Of a stretch of 64,000 nucleotides of DNA, positions 45,166-52,449 are shown in pieces. This DNA comes from Nonomuraea jabiensis. Its GTDB lineage: Bacteria; Actinomycetota; Actinomycetes; Streptosporangiales; Streptosporangiaceae. The notes below the pieces were generated by a model that had not been told where the DNA came from, did not search any database, and saw nothing but the letters and a program-made list of their open reading frames with translations. How positions within the stretch are numbered: the stretch's first letter is position 1; every line of letters begins with the position of its first letter. Where the stretch lies: positions 3,348,001 to 3,412,000 of the forward strand of contig NZ_JACHMB010000001.1 in assembly GCF_014204795.1 (NCBI RefSeq), in the 5' to 3' direction. The translations under genes were made by a program, and so were the position numbers.

Positions 45166-46001
45166 TGGACCGTCTACCCAGCTGGCTACGCCGGCATCTG
45201 GCCGCGATCAGGGCCGTGGCCGTCCTGACCGTGCTGCTCGGCCTGATCTATCCGCTGGCCACCACCGGGATCGCGCAGGTGCTGTTCAACGGCAACGCCA
45301 ACGGCTCGATGCTCGAAAAGGACGGCAAGGACGTGGGCAGCGCGACCATCGGCCAGTCCTTCACCGACGCCGGCGGCAACCCGGCGAAGAAGTACTTCCA
45401 GTCCCGCCCGTCGGCCGCCGGCGACGGCTACGACCCGACCTCGACCGGCGCGAGCAACCTCGGCCCCGAGGACGTCGTCGACGTGCTGCCGGTGCCGGGC
45501 GCCGAGGGCAGGCAGTCGCTGCTGACCCGGGTGTGCGAGCGGTCCAAGGCGGTCGGCGAGCTGGAGGGCGTCAGCGGCGCCCGCCCGTACTGCACCGCGG
45601 ACGGGGTTGGCGCGGTGCTGAAGGTCTTCCCCGACCGGGCCGTCAGCGTCAACCAGGCCTGCCCGGCCGCCCCCTTCGTCGCCACCTATGAGGGGCTGAA
45701 GGTGGAGTGCGCCAAGCCCGGCGAGGACTACGCCGCCGGCCGGACCGTGCCCGTGCGCGGCGAGGTGAGCCGGGTGCCGGTGCCCGCGGACGCCGTGACC
45801 GCGAGCGGCTCCGGCCTCGACCCGCACATCTCCGTCGCCTACGCCGAGCTCCAGGCGCCCCGCGTGGCCAGGGAACGCGGCCTGCCCCTCGACACTGTCA
45901 AGGCGCTCATCGACGGGAACACGACCGGCCGGGCGCTCGGCTTCATGGGCGAACCCGCCGTCAACGTGCTCCAGCTCAACCTGGCGCTGGACAGGGGGTG
46001 A
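45165..46001 (+). CDS. kdpC: KdpC with an enlarged, cysteine-bearing extracytoplasmic domain
   Basis: KdpC is the single-helix subunit that assists ATP use by KdpB. The helix (about 15-37), GQSFTDAGGNPAKKYFQSRPSAAG, and DAVTASGSGLDPHISVAYAELQ are typical. At 278 aa it is about 85 residues longer than E. coli KdpC (190). The extra residues sit between SNLGPED and VPADAVT and include four Cys (RVCER, RPYCTA, NQACPAA, KVECAK), which could form two disulfides outside the cell. The frame is intact, so this is an insertion and not a sequencing break. Confidence 0.92.
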   Translation: MDRLPSWLRRHLAAIRAVAVLTVLLGLIYPLATTGIAQVLFNGNANGSMLEKDGKDVGSATIGQSFTDAGGNPAKKYFQSRPSAAGDGYDPTSTGASNLGPEDVVDVLPVPGAEGRQSLLTRVCERSKAVGELEGVSGARPYCTADGVGAVLKVFPDRAVSVNQACPAAPFVATYEGLKVECAKPGEDYAAGRTVPVRGEVSRVPVPADAVTASGSGLDPHISVAYAELQAPRVARERGLPLDTVKALIDGNTTGRALGFMGEPAVNVLQLNLALDRG

Positions 46002-46002
46002 C

Positions 46003-48546
46003 ATGAGGGGGCGGCTACGGGTCTACCTCGGGGCGGCGCCCGGGGTCGGCAAGACGTACGCGATGCTCAGCGAGGGCCGCCGCGGCATGGAGCGCGGCCG
46101 GGACGTGGTCGTGGGCTTCGTCGAGACCCACGGCCGCGCCCGGACCGCGGCCCTGCTGCAGGGCATGGAGGTGATCCCGCGCCGGACGATGACGCACCGG
46201 GGCGCGACGTTCACCGAGCTCGACGCCGAGGAGGTGATCGCCCGCGGCCCCAAGGTGGCGCTGATCGACGAGCTGGCCCACACCAACGTGCCCGGCTCCA
46301 GGAACGTCAAGCGCTGGCAGGACATCGACGACATCCTGGACGCCGGGATCGACGTCATCTCGACGGTGAACATCCAGCACCTGGAGTCCGTCAACGACGT
46401 CGTCCAGGAGATCACCGGCGTCCCGCAGCGCGAGACCGTCCCCGACGAGGTGGTGCGCCGCGCCGACCAGGTCGAGCTGATCGACATGTCACCGGAGGCG
46501 CTGCGCCGCCGCCTGGCCCACGGCAACGTCTACGCCCCCGCCAAGGTCGACGCCGCGCTGTCGAACTACTTCCGCGTCGGCAACCTGACCGCCCTGCGCG
46601 AGCTGGCCCTGCTGTGGGTCGCCGGGAAGGTCGACGACCAGCTCGACCGCTACCGAGCCGAGCACGGCATCGCCACCATCTGGGAGGCCCGCGAGCGGGT
46701 CGTGGTGGCCCTGACCGGCGGCCCCGAGGGCGACACGCTGGTACGCCGCGCGGCCCGCATCGCCGCCCGCACCAAGGGCGCCGACCTGCTGGCCGTCCAC
46801 GTGACCAGCGCCGACGGGCTGACCGGGGCCGATCCGGCCGGCCTGGCCCGCCAGCGGACGCTGGTCGAGAGCATGGGTGGCACCTACCACCAGGTCGTCG
46901 GCGACGACATCCCGCAGGCGCTGCTCGACTTCGCCCGCGGCGTCAACGCCACGCAGCTGGTCCTCGGGGCGTCGAGGAGAGGCCGGTTCGCGCAGATCTT
47001 CTCCCGGGGCGTCGGCGTGGAGACCACGGCGCGGTCGGGCTCCATCGACGTCCACATGATCACTCACGACGAGGTCAGGAAGGGCCGCCGCCGGCCCGCC
47101 CGCTCGCGGGCCGCGCTCACCAGGAAGCGCCGCCTGACCGGCTGGGCGCTGGCGGTGGCCGGGATGCCGCTGCTCACCGCCCTGCTCTCGCCGTTCAGGG
47201 ACGTGCTGTCGCTGCCCAGCGAGATCCTGTTCTTCCTCTGCCTGACCGTCGGGGTCGCGCTGGCCGGTGGCATGTGGCCGGCCATCACCGCGGCCGTCGG
47301 GGGGTCGCTGCTGCTCAACTGGTACTTCACGCCGCCGATCGGCGAGTTCACCATCAACGATCCGGAGAACCTGTTCGCGCTGGTCGTGTTCGTGCTGGTC
47401 GCGGCGGCGGTCAGCTCGATCGTGGACGTCGCCGCCCGCCGTACCAGGCAGGCCGCCCGCGCCAGCGCGGACGCCGAGCTGCTGTCCACGCTGGCCGGGC
47501 ACGTGCTGCGCGGCGAGGCCGCAGTGCCGTCCCTGATGGAGCGCATGCGCGAGACGTTCGGCTTCACCTCGGTGACCCTGCTGGAACGCCGGCCGGACAC
47601 CGGCCGCACCCCCGACCACCGGTCGGACCCGGACGCCTGGCGGATCGTGGCCACCTCAGGCGGCGCCCCGTCCACCTGCCCGGGGCAGTCCGACACCGAC
47701 GTGGTCATCGACGACGACATGATCCTCGCCGCCAGGGGCGGGCCGATGGACGCCGCCGACCGTACGGTGCTGGAGTCGTTCGCCGCGGAGGTCGCCGTCG
47801 CGCTGCGGCAGGAGCGGCTGCAGGAGGCGGCGGAGCGGGCCCGCCCGCTGGCCGAGGCCGACAGGATGCGCACGGCGCTGCTCGCCGCCGTCAGCCATGA
47901 CCTGCGTACGCCGCTCGCCTCGGCCAAGGCGGCGGTGGAGAGCCTCGGCAACACCGACGTGGACTGGAGCGACCACGACCGCGCCGAGCTGGTGGACACC
48001 GCGAAGGAGTCGCTGGACAAGCTGGGCGGCCTGGTGGCGAACCTCCTGGACATGAGCCGCCTGCAGGCCGGCGTGCTCGGCCTGACCCCGGAACCCGTCG
48101 CGCTCGAAGAGGTCATCCCCCGCGCGGTCGACGACCTCGGCCCGGTGCGCGACCGCATCGAGGGGGACGTCTCCATCGAGCTGCCGGAGATCGTCGCCGA
48201 CCCCGCTCTGCTGGAACGCGTCCTGGTCAACCTCATGTCGAACGCGGTCCGCTACAGCCCGCCGGCCGAGCCGGTGCTGGTCACCGCCAGCCGGCACGGG
48301 GAGCACGTCGAGATCCGCGTCATCGACCGTGGCCCCGGCATCCCGCCCGAGGCGCACGAGCGCGTCTTCCAGCCGTTCCAGCGGCTCGGCGACCGCGACA
48401 ACCACTCGGGCGTCGGTCTCGGGCTGGCGCTCTCCCGCGGGCTGACCGAGGCGATGGGCGGCACCCTCGTACCGGAGGAGACACCAGGGGGAGGCCTCAC
48501 CATGATCCTGACCATGCCCGTCTCGTCAAGCGCGGTGCCGGCATGA
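46003..48546 (+). CDS. kdpD: KdpD, sensor histidine kinase for K+ limitation
   Basis: The 847-aa protein has the N-terminal KdpD domain with Walker A GAAPGVGKTYAM, a universal-stress-protein-like domain (about 235-355), four closely packed membrane helices (DUF4118, about 375-480), a GAF-like region, and the kinase core with phosphoacceptor H632 (AVSHDLRTPLAS), N box NLMSNAVRYSP and GVGLGLALS. It senses potassium shortage and phosphorylates KdpE. The gene begins one base after kdpC. Confidence 0.96.
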   Translation: MRGRLRVYLGAAPGVGKTYAMLSEGRRGMERGRDVVVGFVETHGRARTAALLQGMEVIPRRTMTHRGATFTELDAEEVIARGPKVALIDELAHTNVPGSRNVKRWQDIDDILDAGIDVISTVNIQHLESVNDVVQEITGVPQRETVPDEVVRRADQVELIDMSPEALRRRLAHGNVYAPAKVDAALSNYFRVGNLTALRELALLWVAGKVDDQLDRYRAEHGIATIWEARERVVVALTGGPEGDTLVRRAARIAARTKGADLLAVHVTSADGLTGADPAGLARQRTLVESMGGTYHQVVGDDIPQALLDFARGVNATQLVLGASRRGRFAQIFSRGVGVETTARSGSIDVHMITHDEVRKGRRRPARSRAALTRKRRLTGWALAVAGMPLLTALLSPFRDVLSLPSEILFFLCLTVGVALAGGMWPAITAAVGGSLLLNWYFTPPIGEFTINDPENLFALVVFVLVAAAVSSIVDVAARRTRQAARASADAELLSTLAGHVLRGEAAVPSLMERMRETFGFTSVTLLERRPDTGRTPDHRSDPDAWRIVATSGGAPSTCPGQSDTDVVIDDDMILAARGGPMDAADRTVLESFAAEVAVALRQERLQEAAERARPLAEADRMRTALLAAVSHDLRTPLASAKAAVESLGNTDVDWSDHDRAELVDTAKESLDKLGGLVANLLDMSRLQAGVLGLTPEPVALEEVIPRAVDDLGPVRDRIEGDVSIELPEIVADPALLERVLVNLMSNAVRYSPPAEPVLVTASRHGEHVEIRVIDRGPGIPPEAHERVFQPFQRLGDRDNHSGVGLGLALSRGLTEAMGGTLVPEETPGGGLTMILTMPVSSSAVPA

Positions 48547-49211
48547 CCCGCGTCCTCGTCGTCGACGACGAGCCCCAGATCCTGCGCGCGCTGCGCATCA
48601 ACCTCGTCGCCCGCCACTACGACGTGGACGTCGCCGCCGACGGCGCCGCCGCCCTGCGCGCGGCCGTGGACCTGCCGCCGGACCTGGTCATCCTCGACCT
48701 GGGACTGCCCGACCTCGACGGCGTGGACGTCATCCACGGCCTGCGAGGCTGGACCCAGATCCCGATCATCGTGCTGTCCGGGCGGGCCGGCAACCAGGAC
48801 AAGATCGAGGCTCTGGACGCGGGCGCCGACGACTACGTCACCAAGCCCTTCGGCATCGACGAGCTGCTGGCCAGGGTGCGCGCCGTCACCCGGCGCACGG
48901 CCATCCAGGAGGCGGAACTGGCCCGCATCCAGCTCGGGGACCACCTGGTGGACCTGGCCGGCAAGACCGTCACCGGCGACGTACGCCTGACCCCGACCGA
49001 GTGGCAGATCCTGGAGATGCTGCTGCGCCATCCCGGCAAGCTGATCAGCCAGCGGCACATCCTCACCGAGGTGTGGGGCGCCAAGTTCGTCAAGGAGACG
49101 CACTACCTGCGCCAGTACATGGCCCAGCTGCGCCGCAAGCTCGAACGCGACCCGGCCCACCCCGCCCATCTGATCACCGAGCCCGGAATGGGCTACCGCT
49201 TCAAACCGTGA
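48543..49211 (+). CDS. kdpE: KdpE, OmpR-type response regulator
   Basis: The 222-aa regulator has a receiver domain with D52 (LVILDLGLPDLDG) and Lys in YVTKPFG, then a winged-helix DNA-binding domain (LTPTEWQILEMLLRHPGKLIS to HLITEPGMGYRF). It activates kdpFABC when phosphorylated by KdpD. Its ATG overlaps the kdpD stop (ATGA). Confidence 0.96.
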   Translation: MTRVLVVDDEPQILRALRINLVARHYDVDVAADGAAALRAAVDLPPDLVILDLGLPDLDGVDVIHGLRGWTQIPIIVLSGRAGNQDKIEALDAGADDYVTKPFGIDELLARVRAVTRRTAIQEAELARIQLGDHLVDLAGKTVTGDVRLTPTEWQILEMLLRHPGKLISQRHILTEVWGAKFVKETHYLRQYMAQLRRKLERDPAHPAHLITEPGMGYRFKP

Positions 49212-49339
49212 TTCGGCGCCCTGGCGGGGAGCGTCAACGGGGCGTCAGGCGTGCGTCGGGAATGCGTAGTGATCAGGGAAAGTCGCCGGTGGCGGCTCTA
49301 GCGTCGGCTGTGTACGGCTCCCCCGCTGGAAGGAAGCAG

Positions 49340-49600
49340 ATGTCAGAGCCCCGATTGTTCGTCCCCGTCAGGGTGGGCACGTGCGCGTCGGCGCTGCGGT
49401 TGTTCCGCACGGCCTCGGGCAAGCGGACGGCGGTCGCGTTCACCTCGGCGCTCAAGCTGGCCGACGCCCTCGGGGCGGGCCAGCCGTCGGTGCTGCTCAC
49501 GGTCGCGGCGCTGCGCTCCATGATCGCCGAGCTCGACGTCATCGGCGTCGTCATCGACCCGGCGGGCACGGTGACGAGGCCCGCGGAGCGCGTGGCCTGA
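49340..49600 (+). CDS. Small SAV_915-like cytoplasmic protein
   Basis: This 86-aa protein begins with RLFVPVRVGTCASALRLFRT and continues with TAVAFTSALKLADALGAGQP, a pattern I associate with the small actinobacterial SAV_915 family of unknown role. The ATG has GGAAGGAAG upstream. It follows kdpE by 128 bases and may be separately transcribed. Confidence 0.6.
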   Translation: MSEPRLFVPVRVGTCASALRLFRTASGKRTAVAFTSALKLADALGAGQPSVLLTVAALRSMIAELDVIGVVIDPAGTVTRPAERVA

Positions 49601-49709
49601 TCGGCCGCCGCCGCGCGGCTGTGGCGAGTGGGAAGTAATGCCGTGGAAGATATCGCCCCCGCGGGCCCGGGCGGGTTTCATGAAATTGCTCCCACAGAAA
49701 GGATGGTCG

Positions 49710-50129
49710 ATGCGCGGGCGTCCTGTGGAGATGCTGCTTCCGGCCGGGTTCGTGTGGGCGGTCGGCGCTTGCGTCGTCGCCGGGCTGGCCTTCTCCGAGA
49801 CCACGGCACGCACCATCATCATGGCGGTGGCGGTCGGCGTGTTCGGCGCCTGGGTGCGGCGCTATTTCGCCGCGCTGGCGACGGGCGTGATGTCATGGTG
49901 TTTCGCAACGGGCTTTCTGGCGCATCCCGAAGGCCAATTGGCCTTCGGAACCGACGACCTGCTCCGGCTGGCGGCGTTCACCGCCGTGGCGCTCGTGGGC
50001 TGCGCCTGGGGGTACGTGTGCGGCGCCCGCCGCCGCCACCGCCTGATGCGGGCGGACCTCCGTCGTGCCCCCGTGCTTCTCGGGCGATTACACGGGCGTC
50101 CCGAGGAGCTGCCGCACGAGGCGCAGTGA
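49710..50129 (+). CDS. Small membrane protein of unknown function
   Basis: The 139-aa protein has about four hydrophobic helices (from residue 8, 32, 53 and 85) and a basic C-terminal tail (GARRRHRLMRADLRR). ATG 49710 is preferred because AAAGGA lies seven bases upstream; the frame extends to 49638. No family was recognised. Confidence 0.6.
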   Translation: MRGRPVEMLLPAGFVWAVGACVVAGLAFSETTARTIIMAVAVGVFGAWVRRYFAALATGVMSWCFATGFLAHPEGQLAFGTDDLLRLAAFTAVALVGCAWGYVCGARRRHRLMRADLRRAPVLLGRLHGRPEELPHEAQ

Positions 50130-50133
50130 CGGT

Positions 50134-50315
50134 TCAGACCTTCTCGACCAGGTCGCGAACATGCCGTTGAGCAGGGCCCGCGCGCAGCCCGCCCAGGGCA
50201 CGTACGGGCCCGTCACGCCGGCGACCCGCAGCAGGTCGTACAGCTCGCCGGCGGCCTCGGCGGCGGTGCGCGGCAGCCGGTGCCGCCGCGGTCGTAGATC
50301 ACGCTGGTGGTGAAA
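50134..50315 (-). pseudogene. Degenerate alpha/beta-hydrolase fragment
   Basis: Pieces of a hydrolase of the YDRGGTG ... TAAEVAGELHDLLRAAGVTGPYVLVGHSLGG type are spread over all three minus frames. IYDRGGTG is in one, PRTAAEAAGELYDLLRVAGVTGPYV in a second and LGGLRAG in a third. The GHS nucleophile elbow is deleted, and both ends are missing. It is clearly non-functional. Confidence 0.7.
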
Positions 50316-50322
50316 CACCAGG

Positions 50323-51087
50323 TCAGGCGAGGGGGCCGAGGTACGTGCCGCCGGACACGTCGATGGTCTGGCCGGTCACCCACCGGCCCTGCGGCCCCGC
50401 CAGGAAGCCGACGACGTCGGCGACGTCCTCCGGCTCGCCGAGCCGCCCGAGCGCCGTGATCGCCTCCAGCCCGGCCACCACCTCGGGGATCGAGGTGTAG
50501 CCGGCGGTCATGTCGGTCCGCACCGCGCCGGGCGCGACCGTGTTCACCGTGATGCCGCGCCTGCCGAGCTCGTTGGCCAGGGTAGGGGCCATCGACGCGA
50601 GCGCCACCTTGCTGATGGTGTAGCCGATCTGCGTGGTGACCGCGAAGCGGCTGGCCGTCGAGCCCATGTTGATGATGCGGCCGCCGTCGTTCAGCAGCGG
50701 CAGCGCGCGCTGGATCACGAAGAACGGCGCGCTGACGTTGATCGCCAGCACCCTGTCCAGCTCCTCCGGGGTGGTCTGAGCGATCGGCTTGGCCGGGCCG
50801 ATGCCCGCGTTGTTGACCAGGACGTCCAGCCCCCGTCCCGTCAGGCCGGCGGTCAGCCCCTCGAACAGCTCGTCCACCGCGCCCGTCTCGCCGAACCGGG
50901 CGCGGACGGTGAACGCCTGACCGCCCGCCTCCTCGATCCGCGTCACGGTCTCCTTGGCCGCCTCATCGTTGCCGGCGTAGTGGACGGCGATCAGAGCGCC
51001 CTCGGCGGCCAGCCGCAGCGCCACCGCCCGCCCGATGCCCCGCGACCCACCCGTGACCAGCGCCGTCTTGCCTGCCAGAACGCCCAT
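50323..51087 (-). CDS. SDR oxidoreductase, FabG-like
   Basis: The 254-aa classical short-chain dehydrogenase has the NADP-binding TGGSRGIG (about 13-20), NNAG, the catalytic Ser in INMGSTASR, YTISK with catalytic Tyr and Lys, and the C-terminal GQTIDVSGGTYLGP. The substrate is unknown. It stands alone between a hydrolase relic and the ArsR-rhodanese gene. Confidence 0.88.
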   Translation of the reverse strand: MGVLAGKTALVTGGSRGIGRAVALRLAAEGALIAVHYAGNDEAAKETVTRIEEAGGQAFTVRARFGETGAVDELFEGLTAGLTGRGLDVLVNNAGIGPAKPIAQTTPEELDRVLAINVSAPFFVIQRALPLLNDGGRIINMGSTASRFAVTTQIGYTISKVALASMAPTLANELGRRGITVNTVAPGAVRTDMTAGYTSIPEVVAGLEAITALGRLGEPEDVADVVGFLAGPQGRWVTGQTIDVSGGTYLGPLA

Positions 51088-51188
51088 CTGCTGCTCCTTG
51101 CCAGCGGCCGGTCCTCGGTGCGGATCCGGCGATGGCTCAACCCTGGCGGCACCGCCTCACCGCGTACTCACCACCCGCTCACCGCGCC

Positions 51189-51818
51189 TCACCGCCGTTG
51201 CCAGCTCAGGTAGCCGCCGTCGAGGGCGCGGGCGGCGTAGCCGTGCTCGCCCAGGACCCGTACGGCCTCCGAGGACACCGCGCAGTACGGCCCCCCGCAG
51301 TACGCCACGATCTCCATCTCCCTGGGCAGCTCGTCCAGGCGTTCGCGCAGCTCGGCCATGGGCAGGGAGATCGCCCCTGGCACGTGCCCGGCCGCGTAGT
51401 CGGCGGCCGGGCGCACGTCCACGACCAGCGTGCCGGGGTCGGCCAGGCGGGAGGCCAGCTCGTCGGCGGTCACCCCCTCAAGGGGCCCGAGCCGAGTCCG
51501 TACGGCGTCGCGCAGCTCGGCCAGCCGCTCCTCCGCGAACCCCCGCAACTCCGCCAGGAACCGCGACACCCGCTCGTCCGCCAGCCGGTAGTAGACCCGC
51601 TGGCCCTCCTTCCTGCTGGTCACCAGATGGACGGCACGCAACTGCTGGAGCTGGGCGGAGGTGTTCTTGAGCGCCACCCCCGCCGCCTGGGCCAGCTCCT
51701 CGACCGTGTGCTCGCGCTGGGCGAGCACGTCCAGCAGGCGCAGCCGCACCGGGCTGGCCAGAGCCTTGCCGATGCGGGCCGGCTGCTGGTAGATCGGGTC
51801 CTCCGGGGACTCGGACAT
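51189..51818 (-). CDS. ArsR-type regulator fused to a rhodanese domain
   Basis: The 209-aa protein has an N-terminal ArsR winged helix (about 15-90, LASPVRLRLLDVLAQREHTVEELAQAAGV) and a C-terminal rhodanese domain (about 115-205). The latter has the motifs VVDVRPAADYAAGHVPGAIS and a catalytic-loop Cys in AYCGGPYCAVSS. The metal-binding CxC of classic ArsR proteins is absent, so it more likely senses a sulfur or redox signal through the rhodanese Cys. It overlaps the cupin gene by one base (TGATG) and probably binds the palindrome upstream of that gene. Confidence 0.86.
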   Translation of the reverse strand: MSESPEDPIYQQPARIGKALASPVRLRLLDVLAQREHTVEELAQAAGVALKNTSAQLQQLRAVHLVTSRKEGQRVYYRLADERVSRFLAELRGFAEERLAELRDAVRTRLGPLEGVTADELASRLADPGTLVVDVRPAADYAAGHVPGAISLPMAELRERLDELPREMEIVAYCGGPYCAVSSEAVRVLGEHGYAARALDGGYLSWQRR

Positions 51819-52309
51819 CAGACCATGTACTGGTCGTGACGCAGGAACAGCTCGGTCCACTCCTCCGGGGAGAGCTCCCGCCCGGTGTTGGAGATTTCGG
51901 CGAGCTCCTCGAAGTAAGCCTCGCGGGGCGCGCCCGGGGTGAAGAGGATCAGCATCGAGGCGGGCTCGCCCGATTCGTTGCGGAAGGCGTGCACGCCGCC
52001 CTCGGGCACGTACAGGAAGTCGCCGGGCTTCCCCTCGGCCCACTTCTCGCCGTTGTAGAGCCTGATGGTGCCGGACAGCACGTAGAACGATTCGGTCATC
52101 GTGCGGTGGAAGTGCGCGCCAGGACCGGACGGGCGCGGGCCCATCTCCCATCGGTACAGGCCGAACGCGCCGTTCGTCGAGCCGCCCGTGCCGAGGTAGT
52201 GCACCTGCGTGCCACTGGCCATCGACAGGTCGGGCGGGGTGTCGGCCGGGCGCAGGACGCCGCTGTGCTCGCCGGCCTCTGCCAGGTATCGGGGCTCGGG
52301 GTAGGACAT
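51818..52309 (-). CDS. Cupin-domain protein
   Basis: The 163-aa protein is a single cupin barrel. The metal motif GAHFHRTMTESFYVLSG (about 87-103) and the second motif GDFLYVPEGGVHAFRNES supply the His/Glu ligands. It could be a small dioxygenase, isomerase or sensor. GAAGGAG lies five bases before ATG 52309. It heads the operon with the ArsR-rhodanese gene. Confidence 0.82.
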   Translation of the reverse strand: MSYPEPRYLAEAGEHSGVLRPADTPPDLSMASGTQVHYLGTGGSTNGAFGLYRWEMGPRPSGPGAHFHRTMTESFYVLSGTIRLYNGEKWAEGKPGDFLYVPEGGVHAFRNESGEPASMLILFTPGAPREAYFEELAEISNTGRELSPEEWTELFLRHDQYMV

Positions 52310-52326
52310 GTCCACTCCTTCTCATG

Positions 52327-52344
52327 TTCTAAGGAATCTTAGAA
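52327..52344 (-). promoter_or_regulatory. Palindromic operator upstream of the cupin/ArsR-rhodanese operon
   Basis: TTCTAAG-GAAT-CTTAGAA is a perfect 7-bp inverted repeat, 17 bases before the cupin ATG and overlapping a -10-like TATTCT on the minus strand. Placement and AT content are typical of an ArsR-family autoregulatory site. Confidence 0.65.
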
Positions 52345-52449
52345 TATCCGTCCGCTCGCCGCCGGGGGGTCACGATTTGGCGAAGCGCGCCGTTCCCGAG
52401 CGATCACGATCACTAGGTTCTGATCGAGCGCAAGGGAGGAGCAGCGCCG

